Of a stretch of DNA of 64,000 nt, positions 1-8,344 are shown one piece after another. Origin of the DNA: Litoribacillus peritrichatus (GTDB taxonomy: Bacteria; Pseudomonadota; Gammaproteobacteria; Pseudomonadales; Litoribrevibacteraceae); the NCBI RefSeq assembly GCF_039537985.1, contig NZ_BAABBN010000004.1, forward strand, positions 62,001-126,000. The letters run 5' to 3'. The position numbers and the translations under genes were made by a program. The notes under the pieces are model-generated. The model worked only from the letters and a program-made list of their open reading frames with translations. It searched no databases and was not told the origin of the DNA. How positions within the stretch are numbered: the first letter of the stretch is position 1; each line of letters starts with the position of its first letter.

Positions 1-270
1 CATTTCTGGTGAAACGGTAATGGTGTCCGTTTTCATGACGTCTGCGACGCTGGCGTCGGAGTAGCCATAAAAACTTTCATTCAGAATTTTACCGATGCAA
101 TCCTGTTCTGACAGAAATCCAATCAAATGCATGTGACTGTCGACCACAGGCAGGCCGGTTAATTTGTTTTTGCATAAAGCCGTGGTGGCGACAATCAATG
201 GAGTATCTTTCGTGAGCGGTAAAATACTTTCATCCATGCAAGATCTGACTTTAATTGATTCGATACTCAT
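1..270 (-). CDS. CBS-domain protein, N-terminal part (cut by window edge)
   Basis: The first 90 residues of a protein run off the left edge on the minus strand. The reading begins MSIESIKVRSCMDES and continues with a typical CBS pattern: a V..CM beginning, TPLIVATTAL, then LTGLPVVDS and HLIGFLSEQD, followed by a second repeat start (SVADVMKTDTITVSP). Such CBS pairs bind adenine nucleotides and usually control a partner enzyme or channel. The ATG at 268-270 follows an AAGGA ribosome site on the minus strand. No catalytic domain is visible in the fragment, so it may be a small stand-alone two-CBS protein. Family assignment is fairly firm; the ligand is unknown. Confidence 0.75.
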   Translation of the reverse strand, partial: MSIESIKVRSCMDESILPLTKDTPLIVATTALCKNKLTGLPVVDSHMHLIGFLSEQDCIGKILNESFYGYSDASVADVMKTDTITVSPEM

Positions 271-450
271 GTTGTGTTCCTTGATTACGAGTGTTGGCAC
301 TTGTCTACATTTTCAGTATAGACAGCAATTTTTTGAGTCGATTGATATAAGTCGATTTTCTTTACGCTAAATTACTTAATTTGCCTAGATACTTATTAAA
401 TCTGGTATAAACTATTGTTATGGCAGCGTTTATTTGAGTGTTTTTTGATA

Positions 451-1185
451 ATGAGTTCAGATTTTGAAGTAGTATTTCAGGGGAAAGTACTGATCGGTGC
501 TGATGAGCAGCAGGTCCGAAAGAATATCGCTCGGATGTTCAAAGCGGATGATGCCAAATTGGCGACGTTGTTTTCTGGCCGTACAGTGGTCATTAAAACT
601 GGCTTGGACGAAGCGACGGCTAAGAAGTACATTCAGGCAATGAAAAAAGCGGGCGCAAATGCAGAAATTCGCTCCAAGGTAAAAGAGACTCCGAAACCGG
701 CACCGCAGAATCCCGCGTCATTTGGCGCAAAAGACTTCAGTAAGCCTTCGCTGACGTCAGTGGCTCAAGCCAAAAGTGAGCAGCAGGCTGAGAGAGAGCA
801 AAGAAAGCAGGAAACCCAGCAACCCGAGGAACCGCCTATCGGCATTCCCGTGCCGGAAATCGAAGAAGCTTCCGCAGAAGAAGTGGAAAAAGCAATGGCC
901 AGCTTGGTTGAGTCTCAAAAAGCCAACAGTCAGCCTGCAGAAACGGAAGCATCATCGCTTACTTCTCAATCTTCAGAGCAGAAAGCATCTGCCTCACCTA
1001 AAAGTGATGACTTGACGATTGCCCCGGTTGGCAGCCTGATATTACCTGATTCTAAAAAAGAAGCACCGGCACCTCCCAGTACCGACCATTTGAAAATTAA
1101 TCCAATGGAAGGTTACTTGGTTGAGCCTGAGCCAGAAAAACCCGTGAAAGTGCCAGATACAAGCCACTTGAAAATTAAAGAATAA
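451..1185 (+). CDS. hypothetical protein with short conserved N-terminal domain and charged, proline-rich tail
   Basis: A 244-residue protein. The first 70 residues form a compact domain (VVFQGKVLIGADEQQV, then ARMFKADDAKLATLFSGR, then VVIKTGLDEATAKKY and AMKKAGA) of a kind I recall at the N-terminus of several unrelated gammaproteobacterial membrane or regulatory proteins. The rest is low-complexity, rich in E, K, P, S and Q, with an internal repeat near the end (STDHLKINP at about 212 and TSHLKIKE at the C-terminus). There is no signal peptide or membrane segment. I chose the internal ATG at 451 over an upstream TTG at 415 because the conserved domain starts there. Function unknown. Confidence 0.7.
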   Translation: MSSDFEVVFQGKVLIGADEQQVRKNIARMFKADDAKLATLFSGRTVVIKTGLDEATAKKYIQAMKKAGANAEIRSKVKETPKPAPQNPASFGAKDFSKPSLTSVAQAKSEQQAEREQRKQETQQPEEPPIGIPVPEIEEASAEEVEKAMASLVESQKANSQPAETEASSLTSQSSEQKASASPKSDDLTIAPVGSLILPDSKKEAPAPPSTDHLKINPMEGYLVEPEPEKPVKVPDTSHLKIKE

Positions 1186-1238
1186 AGCCTGATCTGAGCT
1201 GCTGATCAACTGTCTTTGCTACATATTGTTGCTTAGAG

Positions 1239-1267
1239 TCGGCAAGGGCTTTTGCTTTCGTTATAAT
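1239..1267 (+). promoter_or_regulatory. candidate sigma70 promoter of trmH
   Basis: A TATAAT hexamer at 1262-1267 lies 17 bases after TCGGCA (1239-1244), a 4/6 match to the -35 consensus. It sits about 33 bases before the chosen trmH start. Inferred by eye only. Confidence 0.45.
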
Positions 1268-1299
1268 GCGCGCTTTTTTAATGGATAGTGAGCTTTATT

Positions 1300-1992
1300 A
1301 TGACGCCAGAACGTTTTGAGAAACTACAAAAGACACTACGTCGTCGCCAACCGGATTTACGAGTTCTCACCGATCACGTGCATAAGCCTCATAATATTGC
1401 TGCGATTGTTCGAACTTGTGATGCTATGGGCATTGCGCATTTGCACATGGTTTGGCCTCACGATCAATTTGGCCACTACGGTAAAACCGCATCTGGTAGT
1501 GATCGTTGGGTAACGGTTCATCCTCACCAAACCTCTTTGGAAGCCATACAACAACAAAAGAAAGAGGGCCGTAAAGTCATCGCGGCTCATTTCTCCGATC
1601 GGGCCATTGATTTCAGAGATTACGATTACACTCAGCCTACGACGCTGCTGTTAGGTCAGGAGCTGTTCGGCGTATCTGATGAGTCGGCTGACTTATGTGA
1701 TGAACATGTGGTCATTCCGATGCAGGGGATGGTTGAGTCATTCAATGTATCCGTTGCGGCTGCCATTATTTTGAGTGAGGCTCAGCGCCAGCGTCAACAG
1801 GCAGGGATGTTTGATGAGCTACGTTTAGATCAAAAAGAATATGAAACAACACTGTTCCAGTGGGCTCACCCTCAGGTGGCCAAATTCTGTGATAAAAAGA
1901 ACTTACCTTATCCTCCGCTGGATGAAGACGGTGACATTGAAAACGCCGCTCAATGGTCGCAAAGTGTGCGTGAATTACCTCAATCAGAATAG
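1300..1992 (+). CDS. trmH: tRNA (guanosine(18)-2'-O)-methyltransferase TrmH
   Basis: A 230-residue SPOUT-class methyltransferase, expected to 2'-O-methylate G18 in the tRNA D-loop using S-adenosylmethionine. All three SpoU motifs are present: the N-terminal HKPHNIAAIVRTCDAMGI with the key Arg near residue 38, LLLGQELFGVS near 114, and the knot-forming IPMQGMVESFNVSVAAA plus EAQRQR near 135-160. Length and sequence track E. coli TrmH closely, including the C-terminal NLPYPPLDEDG segment. The ATG at 1300 matches the family start better than the upstream GTG at 1288. It is monocistronic, followed by a strong terminator. Confidence 0.93.
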   Translation: MTPERFEKLQKTLRRRQPDLRVLTDHVHKPHNIAAIVRTCDAMGIAHLHMVWPHDQFGHYGKTASGSDRWVTVHPHQTSLEAIQQQKKEGRKVIAAHFSDRAIDFRDYDYTQPTTLLLGQELFGVSDESADLCDEHVVIPMQGMVESFNVSVAAAIILSEAQRQRQQAGMFDELRLDQKEYETTLFQWAHPQVAKFCDKKNLPYPPLDEDGDIENAAQWSQSVRELPQSE

Positions 1993-2013
1993 CTTTGGCT
2001 GAGTGGATGGATA

Positions 2014-2042
2014 CAAAAAAACGGGCTGATCAGCCCGTTTTT
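2014..2042. terminator. bidirectional rho-independent terminator after trmH
   Basis: The stem CGGGCTGATCAGCCCG is fully palindromic, flanked by an A-run on the left and a T-run on the right. It can serve both trmH (plus) and the START-domain gene converging from the other side. Confidence 0.85.
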
Positions 2043-2061
2043 TGTCTGGAAGGGTATTGGT

Positions 2062-2757
2062 TCAGAAATTCTGAACCGCCCAGTGGCTTGGAACGCCGTT
2101 TTGGTCGTAACCGATTTTAGACGTTTGGTACTGTTCTTCTGTGGTTAATTCTCTTAGGCTTTTTAACGTCTCAAACGGTAAGTCGACAATCAAAGAGTTA
2201 ACCAGCCAAGAAGGCAAAGTTCCGGCCGGGTCTGCGTGTTGAGTCCATAAAATAGAAACTTGTTCATCATTGATTTGTTTCAGTTGGTATGTTCCGTGGG
2301 AGTCCGTTACACGCACATTACCTGTTTCTGGCACCATGCCTTCTACGGCGGTGACCTCAATGGTCCATTCCTTGTAGTCTTTGGAATAGCTATAAACGTC
2401 GCGAATTACTACGTCCCGGTCACTGACCAGAATGGGCATGTCGCTTACCTGATAAACGAATACGTCCAGAAACGAGTTCTGTTGAATGATTTCTGCGCTT
2501 GAGCACTGATGTACCCAGCGAGTGAACGATTTTGGGTCCTGAAAGATGGCCAGTACGGTATCGATTTTGCCATCAATGGTCATTTGGGCCTGAAATTCGC
2601 GGAAGTCAGAGTGTGAAACCGCACGCGATAAAATGGAGATCCCGTCTTCTTCTTTTTCCAGAGACCACTCGGATTCATTGGCAAGCAGGTGTTGAGAGAA
2701 AAAGATGAAAAGTGTTGCTAGAAAGAACGCTCTGTTTCTTCCGGGTAGAAAGCCCAT
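2062..2757 (-). CDS. START/SRPBCC-domain lipid-binding-type protein, exported
   Basis: A 231-residue protein with an N-terminal signal peptide (hydrophobic stretch FFLATLFIFFSQHLLA, cleavage probably near ANE) and one START-like domain. Landmarks are WSLEKEEDGISILSR, the SRD block (PILVSDRDVVIRDVY), and the C-terminal helix region (GTLPSWLVNSLIVDLPFETLKSLRE). START domains bind hydrophobic ligands; the ligand here cannot be told. It lies tandem to a diverged paralogue at 2872-3573, in the same orientation with a hairpin between them. AAGGA precedes the ATG. Likely periplasmic. Confidence 0.8.
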   Translation of the reverse strand: MGFLPGRNRAFFLATLFIFFSQHLLANESEWSLEKEEDGISILSRAVSHSDFREFQAQMTIDGKIDTVLAIFQDPKSFTRWVHQCSSAEIIQQNSFLDVFVYQVSDMPILVSDRDVVIRDVYSYSKDYKEWTIEVTAVEGMVPETGNVRVTDSHGTYQLKQINDEQVSILWTQHADPAGTLPSWLVNSLIVDLPFETLKSLRELTTEEQYQTSKIGYDQNGVPSHWAVQNF

Positions 2758-2837
2758 GCTGTAATCCTTTTATTATTAGACAGGCTAATTTATAGGATTT
2801 TCAGGGCGGGTTAAAGTAGAAACCAGACAACTTGAAT

Positions 2838-2863
2838 AAAAACGGGACACTTTGTTCCCGTTT
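2838..2863 (-). terminator. hairpin between the two START-domain genes
   Basis: AAACGGGA (2840-2847) pairs with TCCCGTTT (2856-2863). Read on the minus strand the stem is followed by TTTTTATTC, so it acts as a terminator for the gene at 2872-3573. Confidence 0.7.
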
Positions 2864-2871
2864 CTTTGTCA

Positions 2872-3573
2872 TTACATAGCGGCGAAACTTTTTGAAAGCG
2901 CGCTTTGAGATCGAGATATTTGCTTACGTTGAGCTGATTCGATCAAGCCTCTGACGGATTTAAAAGGAAACTCTTCATGCAGAGATTTTTTCAACCACGC
3001 TGGAATTTTTCCACCCGGGTTTAAACGGTGTTCCAGAATGATCGTGGAATGGGTTTGGGAGGTTTTAGTCAGTGTGATACTGGCTTCAAATTGCTCAGGA
3101 ACGATTAACGTTGTGTCTTCCGGGGTCATTGTTGGCATCAGTTTTAAATTGAGAACAAACTGGCCAAGGTCGTTAAAACTGCGACTGATTTCTATGACGC
3201 CATGGCGGTCTTTTAACGGGAAAGGATAATCGCGGATATAATAAGTATATTGGTGCGCGCTTTCTTTTTGATTGATTGTTTTGGCTGTTTGACAGCGGAA
3301 CAACCAATCGCTGCATGCTTCCGGGTCTTCAATCGCATCAACAATAGCTTCTAACGGTGCAGGTATTACCGCTTCAATTCTGGTCGCATAAGTGTGTTCT
3401 GAGTTGTCCGAGGTATAGAGCAGAATATTGTCTTGTTCTTTCGTCAGCTTCCACTCTGAGTCGGCGAAAACGGCGCCGGATAAACTGGCACACATAAGTG
3501 TAAAAGGAAGCAGGATTCTTGAAGGGTGGAGGGATAGCAGGGCTGTTGCTCTTTTTATTATTGACTTCAACAT
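2872..3573 (-). CDS. START/SRPBCC-domain protein, exported paralogue
   Basis: A 233-residue exported protein with the same plan as the neighbouring START protein. A basic N-terminus and hydrophobic core (ILLPFTLMCASLSGAVFA) precede the mature start at DSEWKLTKEQDNI. Shared landmarks are the EDPEACSDWLFRC segment, PLKDRHGVIEISR (the equivalent of SDRDVVIRDVY) and GGKIPAWLKKSLHEEFPFKSVRGLIE at the C-terminus. The two genes are an old tandem duplication: the pattern is preserved while most residues differ. The start could also be the GTG at 3585, four codons upstream; neither has a strong ribosome site. Confidence 0.78.
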   Translation of the reverse strand: MLKSIIKRATALLSLHPSRILLPFTLMCASLSGAVFADSEWKLTKEQDNILLYTSDNSEHTYATRIEAVIPAPLEAIVDAIEDPEACSDWLFRCQTAKTINQKESAHQYTYYIRDYPFPLKDRHGVIEISRSFNDLGQFVLNLKLMPTMTPEDTTLIVPEQFEASITLTKTSQTHSTIILEHRLNPGGKIPAWLKKSLHEEFPFKSVRGLIESAQRKQISRSQSALSKSFAAM

Positions 3574-3686
3574 GGTTGTGTTCACTTCAACTAAGAATAA
3601 AGTATTAGTAATACTAGCACCTAAAAACTGTTAGAACGACATGCGATGAATTTAGTTAAGTTCGTTTTTGTAACAGGTTGAAATAC

Positions 3687-4349
3687 TTAGAAGAAGTATA
3701 GACGCAGTTTTTTACGGAAACTAAATTTTCGCTTCCCTTGATGTTGAATAATGTGACACAGCTCATCAATCATCATCAGTGATAGCCCCCATATTTTATT
3801 TTTCTTGAAGACGTAGCTGGGCAATCTAATGCTGTATTTAAACTGACCAATAGCAATCAGGGGCCAATGAAAATGGGTTCGATTGTGTTGGGTAAAAAGA
3901 GAACAGGGCAACCAATAATATTGTTCGGCTTCGTGATTGAGGCGAATGTTGGTCTTCATTGGGTCATTCGCGGCGATAAAAAACACCCAAGGCTTTATTT
4001 TCATTAGTTTTTTTCTTGAGTGGGTGCGAGTTAAAACGTCAGAAAGCCTGCCCAAACATTGATGTTTCGATAACTGGATGCCTGTTTCTTCCGTCGTCTC
4101 TCGAATGGCTGTAGTCAAAGAGTTTTGATCTCGGGTGGATTTTTTCCCTCCGGGAAACGCCATGTGGCCCGACCAAGGGTCTTGTTCGTTGACGGAACGT
4201 TGGATCATTAATACTTCCAGTTTATGGGATGCTGTTTCCCTGAAAATGATCGCAACTGAAGCCTGGTTAGCGGGCGATATTGGGTGTTTTTTATAGGGAT
4301 AGTTCTGAAGACCATCCCTCATGTTTTGGGCTGAAAATTCCTGGCTCAT
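3687..4349 (-). CDS. Nudix hydrolase, CoA pyrophosphatase (NudL/UPF0035) type
   Basis: A 220-residue protein carrying the UPF0035 pattern EVLMIQRS...GHMAFPGGK followed by a Nudix box with the core RETTEETGI, so it should cleave a nucleoside-diphosphate-linked compound. The pattern around FPGGK suggests coenzyme A or a CoA derivative as substrate. The Nudix loop before REx2EE is one residue longer than the classic spacing, as also seen in NudL. The chosen ATG at 4349 leaves 7 bases after the glycerophosphodiesterase stop; an in-frame upstream ATG at 4406 would overlap that gene. The basic C-terminal tail (KRKFSFRKKLRL) is unusual. The exact substrate is inferred. Confidence 0.8.
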   Translation of the reverse strand: MSQEFSAQNMRDGLQNYPYKKHPISPANQASVAIIFRETASHKLEVLMIQRSVNEQDPWSGHMAFPGGKKSTRDQNSLTTAIRETTEETGIQLSKHQCLGRLSDVLTRTHSRKKLMKIKPWVFFIAANDPMKTNIRLNHEAEQYYWLPCSLFTQHNRTHFHWPLIAIGQFKYSIRLPSYVFKKNKIWGLSLMMIDELCHIIQHQGKRKFSFRKKLRLYFF

Positions 4350-4356
4350 AATGGCT

Positions 4357-5103
4357 CTAATGAATATGTTGAAATAAATCTGCAGGGCAATCTGAGAAAA
4401 TTCCATCTATTTGCATGGCTTTGAGTTGTCTGGCCCGGAATGGATCATTCACTGTGAAGGCCCGAACATCTAAATGCAGCCTATGGGCGGTGTGAATGAA
4501 TGCACTGGTAATTTGCTGATGATCAATGTGAACAGCACTGCATCCCAGGCTTTTAGCAAAAACAGACCAACCATAAAATCGCTTTTCAATGTTTAAGGCC
4601 CGGTAACAGCTGGGCCACATAAATTGTGCCATCTTAAGAGCCACGACATCAAAACTCGATATAATTAATCGTTCCGGTTTAATAAGGTGTTGCTTTAGAT
4701 AGTTAATAACAATTCTGGTGGTGCTAATTGAGTTCTTAAAACGGGGCTTGATCTCAATGTTCAGTGTCAGGTCCGGGTGTTTATTAGCAAACTTTACCAA
4801 ATCGTTAAGGTGGGGAATGCCTTGTCCGGTAAAATCCGGATGAAACCAACTGCCGGCGTCGAGTTGTTTTATTGTGTGCCATTGTTTGTCTGACACTGCG
4901 CCCTGGGCAGTTGTGCATCGGTTTAGAGTGTTGTCATGAAAGATGACCGCATGTTGATCCGCCGTTAACATAACGTCTACCTCAATGCATCTCACCCCCA
5001 GTTGGTAGGCAAGTTCAATGGATGCCATTGTATTTTCTGGTGCGTAAGCGGCTGCGCCTCGGTGCCCTATGATAAAGGGGGTATAACGTTTGGTGTCGAC
5101 CAT
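4357..5103 (-). CDS. ugpQ: glycerophosphodiester phosphodiesterase, cytoplasmic UgpQ type
   Basis: A 248-residue GDPD-family enzyme without a signal peptide. It should hydrolyse glycerophosphodiesters to glycerol-3-phosphate and an alcohol. The N-terminal catalytic signature is intact: GHRGAAAYAPENTMAS near residues 13-28, then the EVDVML acidic pair, and IFHDNTLNRCT with the second catalytic His. The EIKP metal-ligand motif appears near residue 117. The C-terminal AFTVNDPFRARQLKAMQIDGIFSD is typical of the TIM-barrel end. It is transcribed ahead of the Nudix gene with a 7-base gap, so both are probably cotranscribed. Confidence 0.9.
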   Translation of the reverse strand: MVDTKRYTPFIIGHRGAAAYAPENTMASIELAYQLGVRCIEVDVMLTADQHAVIFHDNTLNRCTTAQGAVSDKQWHTIKQLDAGSWFHPDFTGQGIPHLNDLVKFANKHPDLTLNIEIKPRFKNSISTTRIVINYLKQHLIKPERLIISSFDVVALKMAQFMWPSCYRALNIEKRFYGWSVFAKSLGCSAVHIDHQQITSAFIHTAHRLHLDVRAFTVNDPFRARQLKAMQIDGIFSDCPADLFQHIH

Positions 5104-5258
5104 GACGGTTCTGTCCTTTTCTTTGGTGTTTAAGGCAGTGTAAAATTATTAGATTGGCACGTCATTAAAATGTTACCTGAAGGGGTGCTGCCTGAATTAT
5201 GAATCGCTTGTGTGAGCTTAGTGATTCAATGTTGTTAGGTAAATGAGTAGGTAAACTT

Positions 5259-5786
5259 ATGGGATGTTCTTCTCGCTCTGATTCTCCAGTACCGGATGAA
5301 CCGTTATCAATGTCGTGGCCTTGGTTGGTTGCTGCCGTGTTTTTTATCGCCAATCAGTTATTCCATTCTGTTTACGCTAAAAGTTCAGAAAAAAGGCACC
5401 ATAGAGTCATGAGGTTGTTTCGCTTTTGTGCTGACCGGAAGCATACCCAGGCGTGCTCAGTGTATGGCCACCTTTTATTGTTTCGGGGGGAAACCGATTG
5501 GCATAAGCAGCACGGGTTGGGTTATTTACAGGTAGCTGCTGGCCAGGGAGAGGAAAAAGCGGCCTTACAGTACGCCTCCGCAATGATCGAACAACAGTAC
5601 GGAGTGCCCTGTGATGATAAGTTAGTGATTCGGCTGTTAAAGCAGGCGGCATTGAACGCGAATGTACTCGCGGCTCAAAAGTTGTTGGACTTCCTGGCAG
5701 ATCGAGGTCTGACTGATCAAATCAGTGCTCAGGAAGTCGAACGTATTTCTCTGGTGGCTGATCTGGCCGAACTTAATATCCGTTAA
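5259..5786 (+). CDS. small membrane-anchored Sel1/TPR-like protein
   Basis: A 175-residue protein with one probable membrane segment near the N-terminus (WPWLVAAVFFIANQLF, residues about 20-36). The remainder is helical repeats in which alanine-rich pairs such as GYLQVAAGQGEEKAALQYASAMI and LVIRLLKQAALNANVLAAQKLLDFLA have Sel1-like spacing. Such repeats usually mediate protein contacts. A possible ribosome site (TAGGTAAAC) precedes the ATG. It is divergent from the glycerophosphodiesterase gene and converges on the gene at 5907. Function unknown. Confidence 0.6.
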   Translation: MGCSSRSDSPVPDEPLSMSWPWLVAAVFFIANQLFHSVYAKSSEKRHHRVMRLFRFCADRKHTQACSVYGHLLLFRGETDWHKQHGLGYLQVAAGQGEEKAALQYASAMIEQQYGVPCDDKLVIRLLKQAALNANVLAAQKLLDFLADRGLTDQISAQEVERISLVADLAELNIR

Positions 5787-5840
5787 CACATTACGAGCGC
5801 TTTTAATTCGAATTCATTCTGTTCGGGTTCATGTCGTAAC

Positions 5841-5893
5841 GGTTGATCTAGCAGCGGTTGATCTAGTGCTGGTTGATTTAGCACTGGCTGATG
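5841..5893. repeat. short imperfect tandem repeat, 15-bp unit
   Basis: Three consecutive 15-base units begin at 5841, 5856 and 5871 (GGTTGATCTAGCAGC, GGTTGATCTAGTGCT, GGTTGATTTAGCACT), followed by a partial, decayed fourth unit (GGCTGATG). The array lies between two convergent genes, 55 bases after the stop of the Sel1-like gene. Confidence 0.85.
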
Positions 5894-5906
5894 TCATTTA
5901 AGCAAA

Positions 5907-6230
5907 TTAAGTGGGTGTTTCTGAAAGTCTTTGCTCTAAATGCTGGGCGGATTTTATATAGCCGGATAAATAGAGAATGTCCGAAATCACCTGATGAATT
6001 TCCTTTCGGGACACTTCGGACACTTCCCCCAAATGTTGATGATTAGAAAGTACCAAGAGAACTTGTGTGGTCAGTTGCGTTGCTTCTTTGCCCGTAAATT
6101 CACCGGTATGCTTACCTGTGATGTATAAATCCTGAAAGATTAAATCTGCATTAAAAGCTTTAGACTGATTGCCGTCGATGCAAAGCTTGGGGAGCCCTTT
6201 CTCAACTATGATTCGAGTTGTCGCCTGCAT
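5907..6230 (-). CDS. small hypothetical protein, possibly ATP-cone-like
   Basis: A 107-residue soluble protein. The layout hints at an ATP-cone fold: a beta-rich start (RIIVEKGLPKLCIDGNQSKAFNADLI), a central helix (KEATQLTTQVLLVLSNH), then VSRKEIHQVISDILYLSGYIKSAQHLEQR, which resembles the end of ATP-cone domains (I..V...L...G....A..Y..R). Stand-alone ATP-cone proteins are uncommon apart from NrdR, and no zinc ribbon is present. GAGGAC precedes the ATG at a good distance. The similarity was noticed by eye and is weak; treat as unknown function. Confidence 0.6.
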   Translation of the reverse strand: MQATTRIIVEKGLPKLCIDGNQSKAFNADLIFQDLYITGKHTGEFTGKEATQLTTQVLLVLSNHQHLGEVSEVSRKEIHQVISDILYLSGYIKSAQHLEQRLSETPT

Positions 6231-6655
6231 GGTTTAAGTCCTCGGTGGAAAGATGTATAGAGACGTCGTTTGATCGTAATTACAACTCACTGCTCACTGC
6301 TTTCGTTGGTGCTTAACTTAAAGTAAAGGCCACAACGGTTTTGTTGTAGGCTGTTATGTTACCTCTGTCAATGTCTCTGGTCGGTGTTGATCTGCTTTCG
6401 GAGTCAGTTTAACCAATGAAAGTGCCTGGATCTTGAGTTAGCGCAATAGATTTAACGGAAATTTGATATTTTTGGATATTGAATAGATGACGATGTGGTC
6501 AGCTATTTGGCAAAAGTAAAGATCTTTTTTTCATTTTTCTTGGATAAATGGACGAAAGGCACTCTTTTTCGAGGAAAAGCGGGACATACTAAGAGCTGTT
6601 CTCTATAATAGCCCGCCTTATTTTTAGACGACCATTGGTAATAAAGGTAACGTGT
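6231..6655. other. 425-bp intergenic region before purE
   Basis: No open frame of convincing length is present on either strand. The right end holds the candidate purEK promoter; the left end holds the leader of the divergent small gene. The middle (about 6400-6560) is AT-rich with several T-runs and no hairpin I would call. Confidence 0.6.
6581..6609 (+). promoter_or_regulatory. candidate sigma70 promoter of purEK
   Basis: GGGACA (6581-6586), a 4/6 match to the -35 box, is separated by exactly 17 bases from a perfect TATAAT (6604-6609). It ends 46 bases before the purE start. I saw no clear PurR operator. Confidence 0.6.
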
Positions 6656-7147
6656 ATGAAACCTCTAGTAGGCGTCATTATGGGCTCCAAATCGGATTGG
6701 AGTACTATGGAGCATACAGTGTCTATGCTTGAACAGCTCAAAGTACCGTACGAAGTAGAAGTCGTTTCTGCTCACCGAACTCCGGACAAACTCATGACGT
6801 ATGCTGAGACAGCGGAAGGTCGTGGTTTGCGAGTGATCATTGCAGGTGCTGGTGGTGCTGCACATTTACCTGGTATGGCTGCTTCTAAGACTAATTTACC
6901 GGTATTGGGTGTTCCGGTTCAGTCTCAGGCTTTAAGTGGTAAAGACTCTCTGTTATCAATCGTTCAAATGCCCGCTGGTGTTCCGGTAGGTACGCTGGCA
7001 ATCGGAAAGGCTGGCGCTGCCAACTCTGCAATTTTGGCTGCACAAATGCTTCAGTTTGAAAATGAAGAAATTCGAACGGCTGTAGCTGAGTTTCGTAAGA
7101 CTCAAACAGAAACTGTGTTAGCAAACCCAGATCCTCGACCTGAATAG
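6656..7147 (+). CDS. purE: N5-carboxyaminoimidazole ribonucleotide mutase PurE
   Basis: A 163-residue class I PurE, which converts N5-CAIR to CAIR in purine synthesis. The substrate-binding GSKSDW (residues 10-15), the SAHRTP loop with the catalytic His, [11 protein letters not shown] and the PVLGVPV segment are all intact. The start at 6656 has an AAAGG ribosome site and gives the usual N-terminus ([14 protein letters not shown]); the longer frame from 6635 adds an atypical extension. It is followed 49 bases later by purK, its pathway partner. Confidence 0.95.
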   Translation: MKPLVGVIMGSKSDWSTMEHTVSMLEQLKVPYEVEVVSAHRTPDKLMTYAETAEGRGLRVIIAGAGGAAHLPGMAASKTNLPVLGVPVQSQALSGKDSLLSIVQMPAGVPVGTLAIGKAGAANSAILAAQMLQFENEEIRTAVAEFRKTQTETVLANPDPRPE

Positions 7148-7196
7148 TTCAGGTTGTTTGCCGGGTTATTTGAATCGAGTGAGTGAGGCATAGGTA

Positions 7197-8324
7197 ATGA
7201 AGATTGGTGTTCTTGGTGGTGGCCAACTGGGTAGGATGATGGCGTTGGCCGGATATCCTATGGGGTTAGAGTTCGGTCTTTATGACCCTACTGAGGATTC
7301 ATGCGGTGGTCAGGTTGCACCATTGTATACGTCACCTTTTGAAATCACTGACACATTGAAAAAATTCGTTGATGAGCACGATGTGTTCACTTATGAGTTT
7401 GAAAATGTACCGCTTGAATTGGCTGAATACATTGCTCAGCGTAAACCCTTGTTTCCAGGTAAAGACGCGCTTTTTTACAGTCAGCATCGTTTGACTGAAA
7501 AAAATCTGTTTAAGTCGCTTGATATTCCGGTCACTGCGTTCAGTAAAGTGGATGACAGAGCGTCGTTATTGGCTGCGGGAGACATCGTTGGTATTCCGTT
7601 CATTTTGAAGACTACGACACTGGGTTATGACGGAAAAGGTCAATATCGGGTGATGTCTCAGGGTGAGTTAAATGAACTGGCGGATAAGTTGTTTCCTGAA
7701 GAAGGGGATGCTTGCCAGGATACGGTTTACGGTGGCGTCAGCGAATACATTGCTGAGGCGTTTGTAAATTTCACCCGAGAACTGTCCATCGTATGTGTAC
7801 GTGATCAGAAGGGGGATTGTAAATATTACTCACCGGCTGAAAATGATCACAGAGACGGAATTTTACATCTGAGCGTTGCTCCTGCAGAAGGTCTTTCTGA
7901 TGAGCACTTAGAGTGTCTTCAGGGTTATGCTAAAAAATTACTGGAAAAACTCAATTATGTTGGCGTTCTTTCCATCGAGTTTTTCGATACACCGGAGGGA
8001 TTGGTGGTGAATGAGTTTGCTCCGCGTGTGCATAACTCAGGCCATTGGTCGATGGAAGGCTCCATTACCGGTCAGTTCGAGAACCATATTCGCGCAATCG
8101 CTGGTCTGCCTTTAGGTGATACTGACAATCGCTCAGTCAGTGCTATGTATAATTTGGTGGGTCATGATATTGACCGTGCAGCGCTGAACCTGTCGGATGT
8201 CCATGTGCACTGGTATGGCAAAGAGATCAAGCCTAAGCGTAAGGTCGGTCATGTGAATATTTTGGCAGAGAGTTATTCGGCGCTGAAGAACAAAATCACT
8301 GAGGTTGATAAGCTGGTTAAGTGA
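7197..8324 (+). CDS. purK: N5-carboxyaminoimidazole ribonucleotide synthase PurK
   Basis: A 375-residue ATP-grasp enzyme that carboxylates AIR with ATP and bicarbonate to make N5-CAIR, the substrate of PurE. The N-terminal dinucleotide-like motif GVLGGGQLGRMM, the ATP-grasp KTTTLGYDGKGQYR segment and the metal-binding VNEFAPRVHNSGHWS near residue 270 are present. Length is normal. It lies directly downstream of purE, and the pair ends at a strong terminator, so it is a two-gene operon. Confidence 0.95.
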   Translation: MKIGVLGGGQLGRMMALAGYPMGLEFGLYDPTEDSCGGQVAPLYTSPFEITDTLKKFVDEHDVFTYEFENVPLELAEYIAQRKPLFPGKDALFYSQHRLTEKNLFKSLDIPVTAFSKVDDRASLLAAGDIVGIPFILKTTTLGYDGKGQYRVMSQGELNELADKLFPEEGDACQDTVYGGVSEYIAEAFVNFTRELSIVCVRDQKGDCKYYSPAENDHRDGILHLSVAPAEGLSDEHLECLQGYAKKLLEKLNYVGVLSIEFFDTPEGLVVNEFAPRVHNSGHWSMEGSITGQFENHIRAIAGLPLGDTDNRSVSAMYNLVGHDIDRAALNLSDVHVHWYGKEIKPKRKVGHVNILAESYSALKNKITEVDKLVK

Positions 8325-8344
8325 TGGTCTTATCTTTCCGTGAC

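Noticed and set aside
164..370. Plus-strand frame of 68 codons at the left edge
   Set aside because: It lies mostly antisense to the CBS-domain protein, which has clear family motifs and a ribosome site; the plus frame has neither.
5841..5893. Possible CRISPR array
   Set aside because: The 15-base units are contiguous with no spacers and no cas genes are present.
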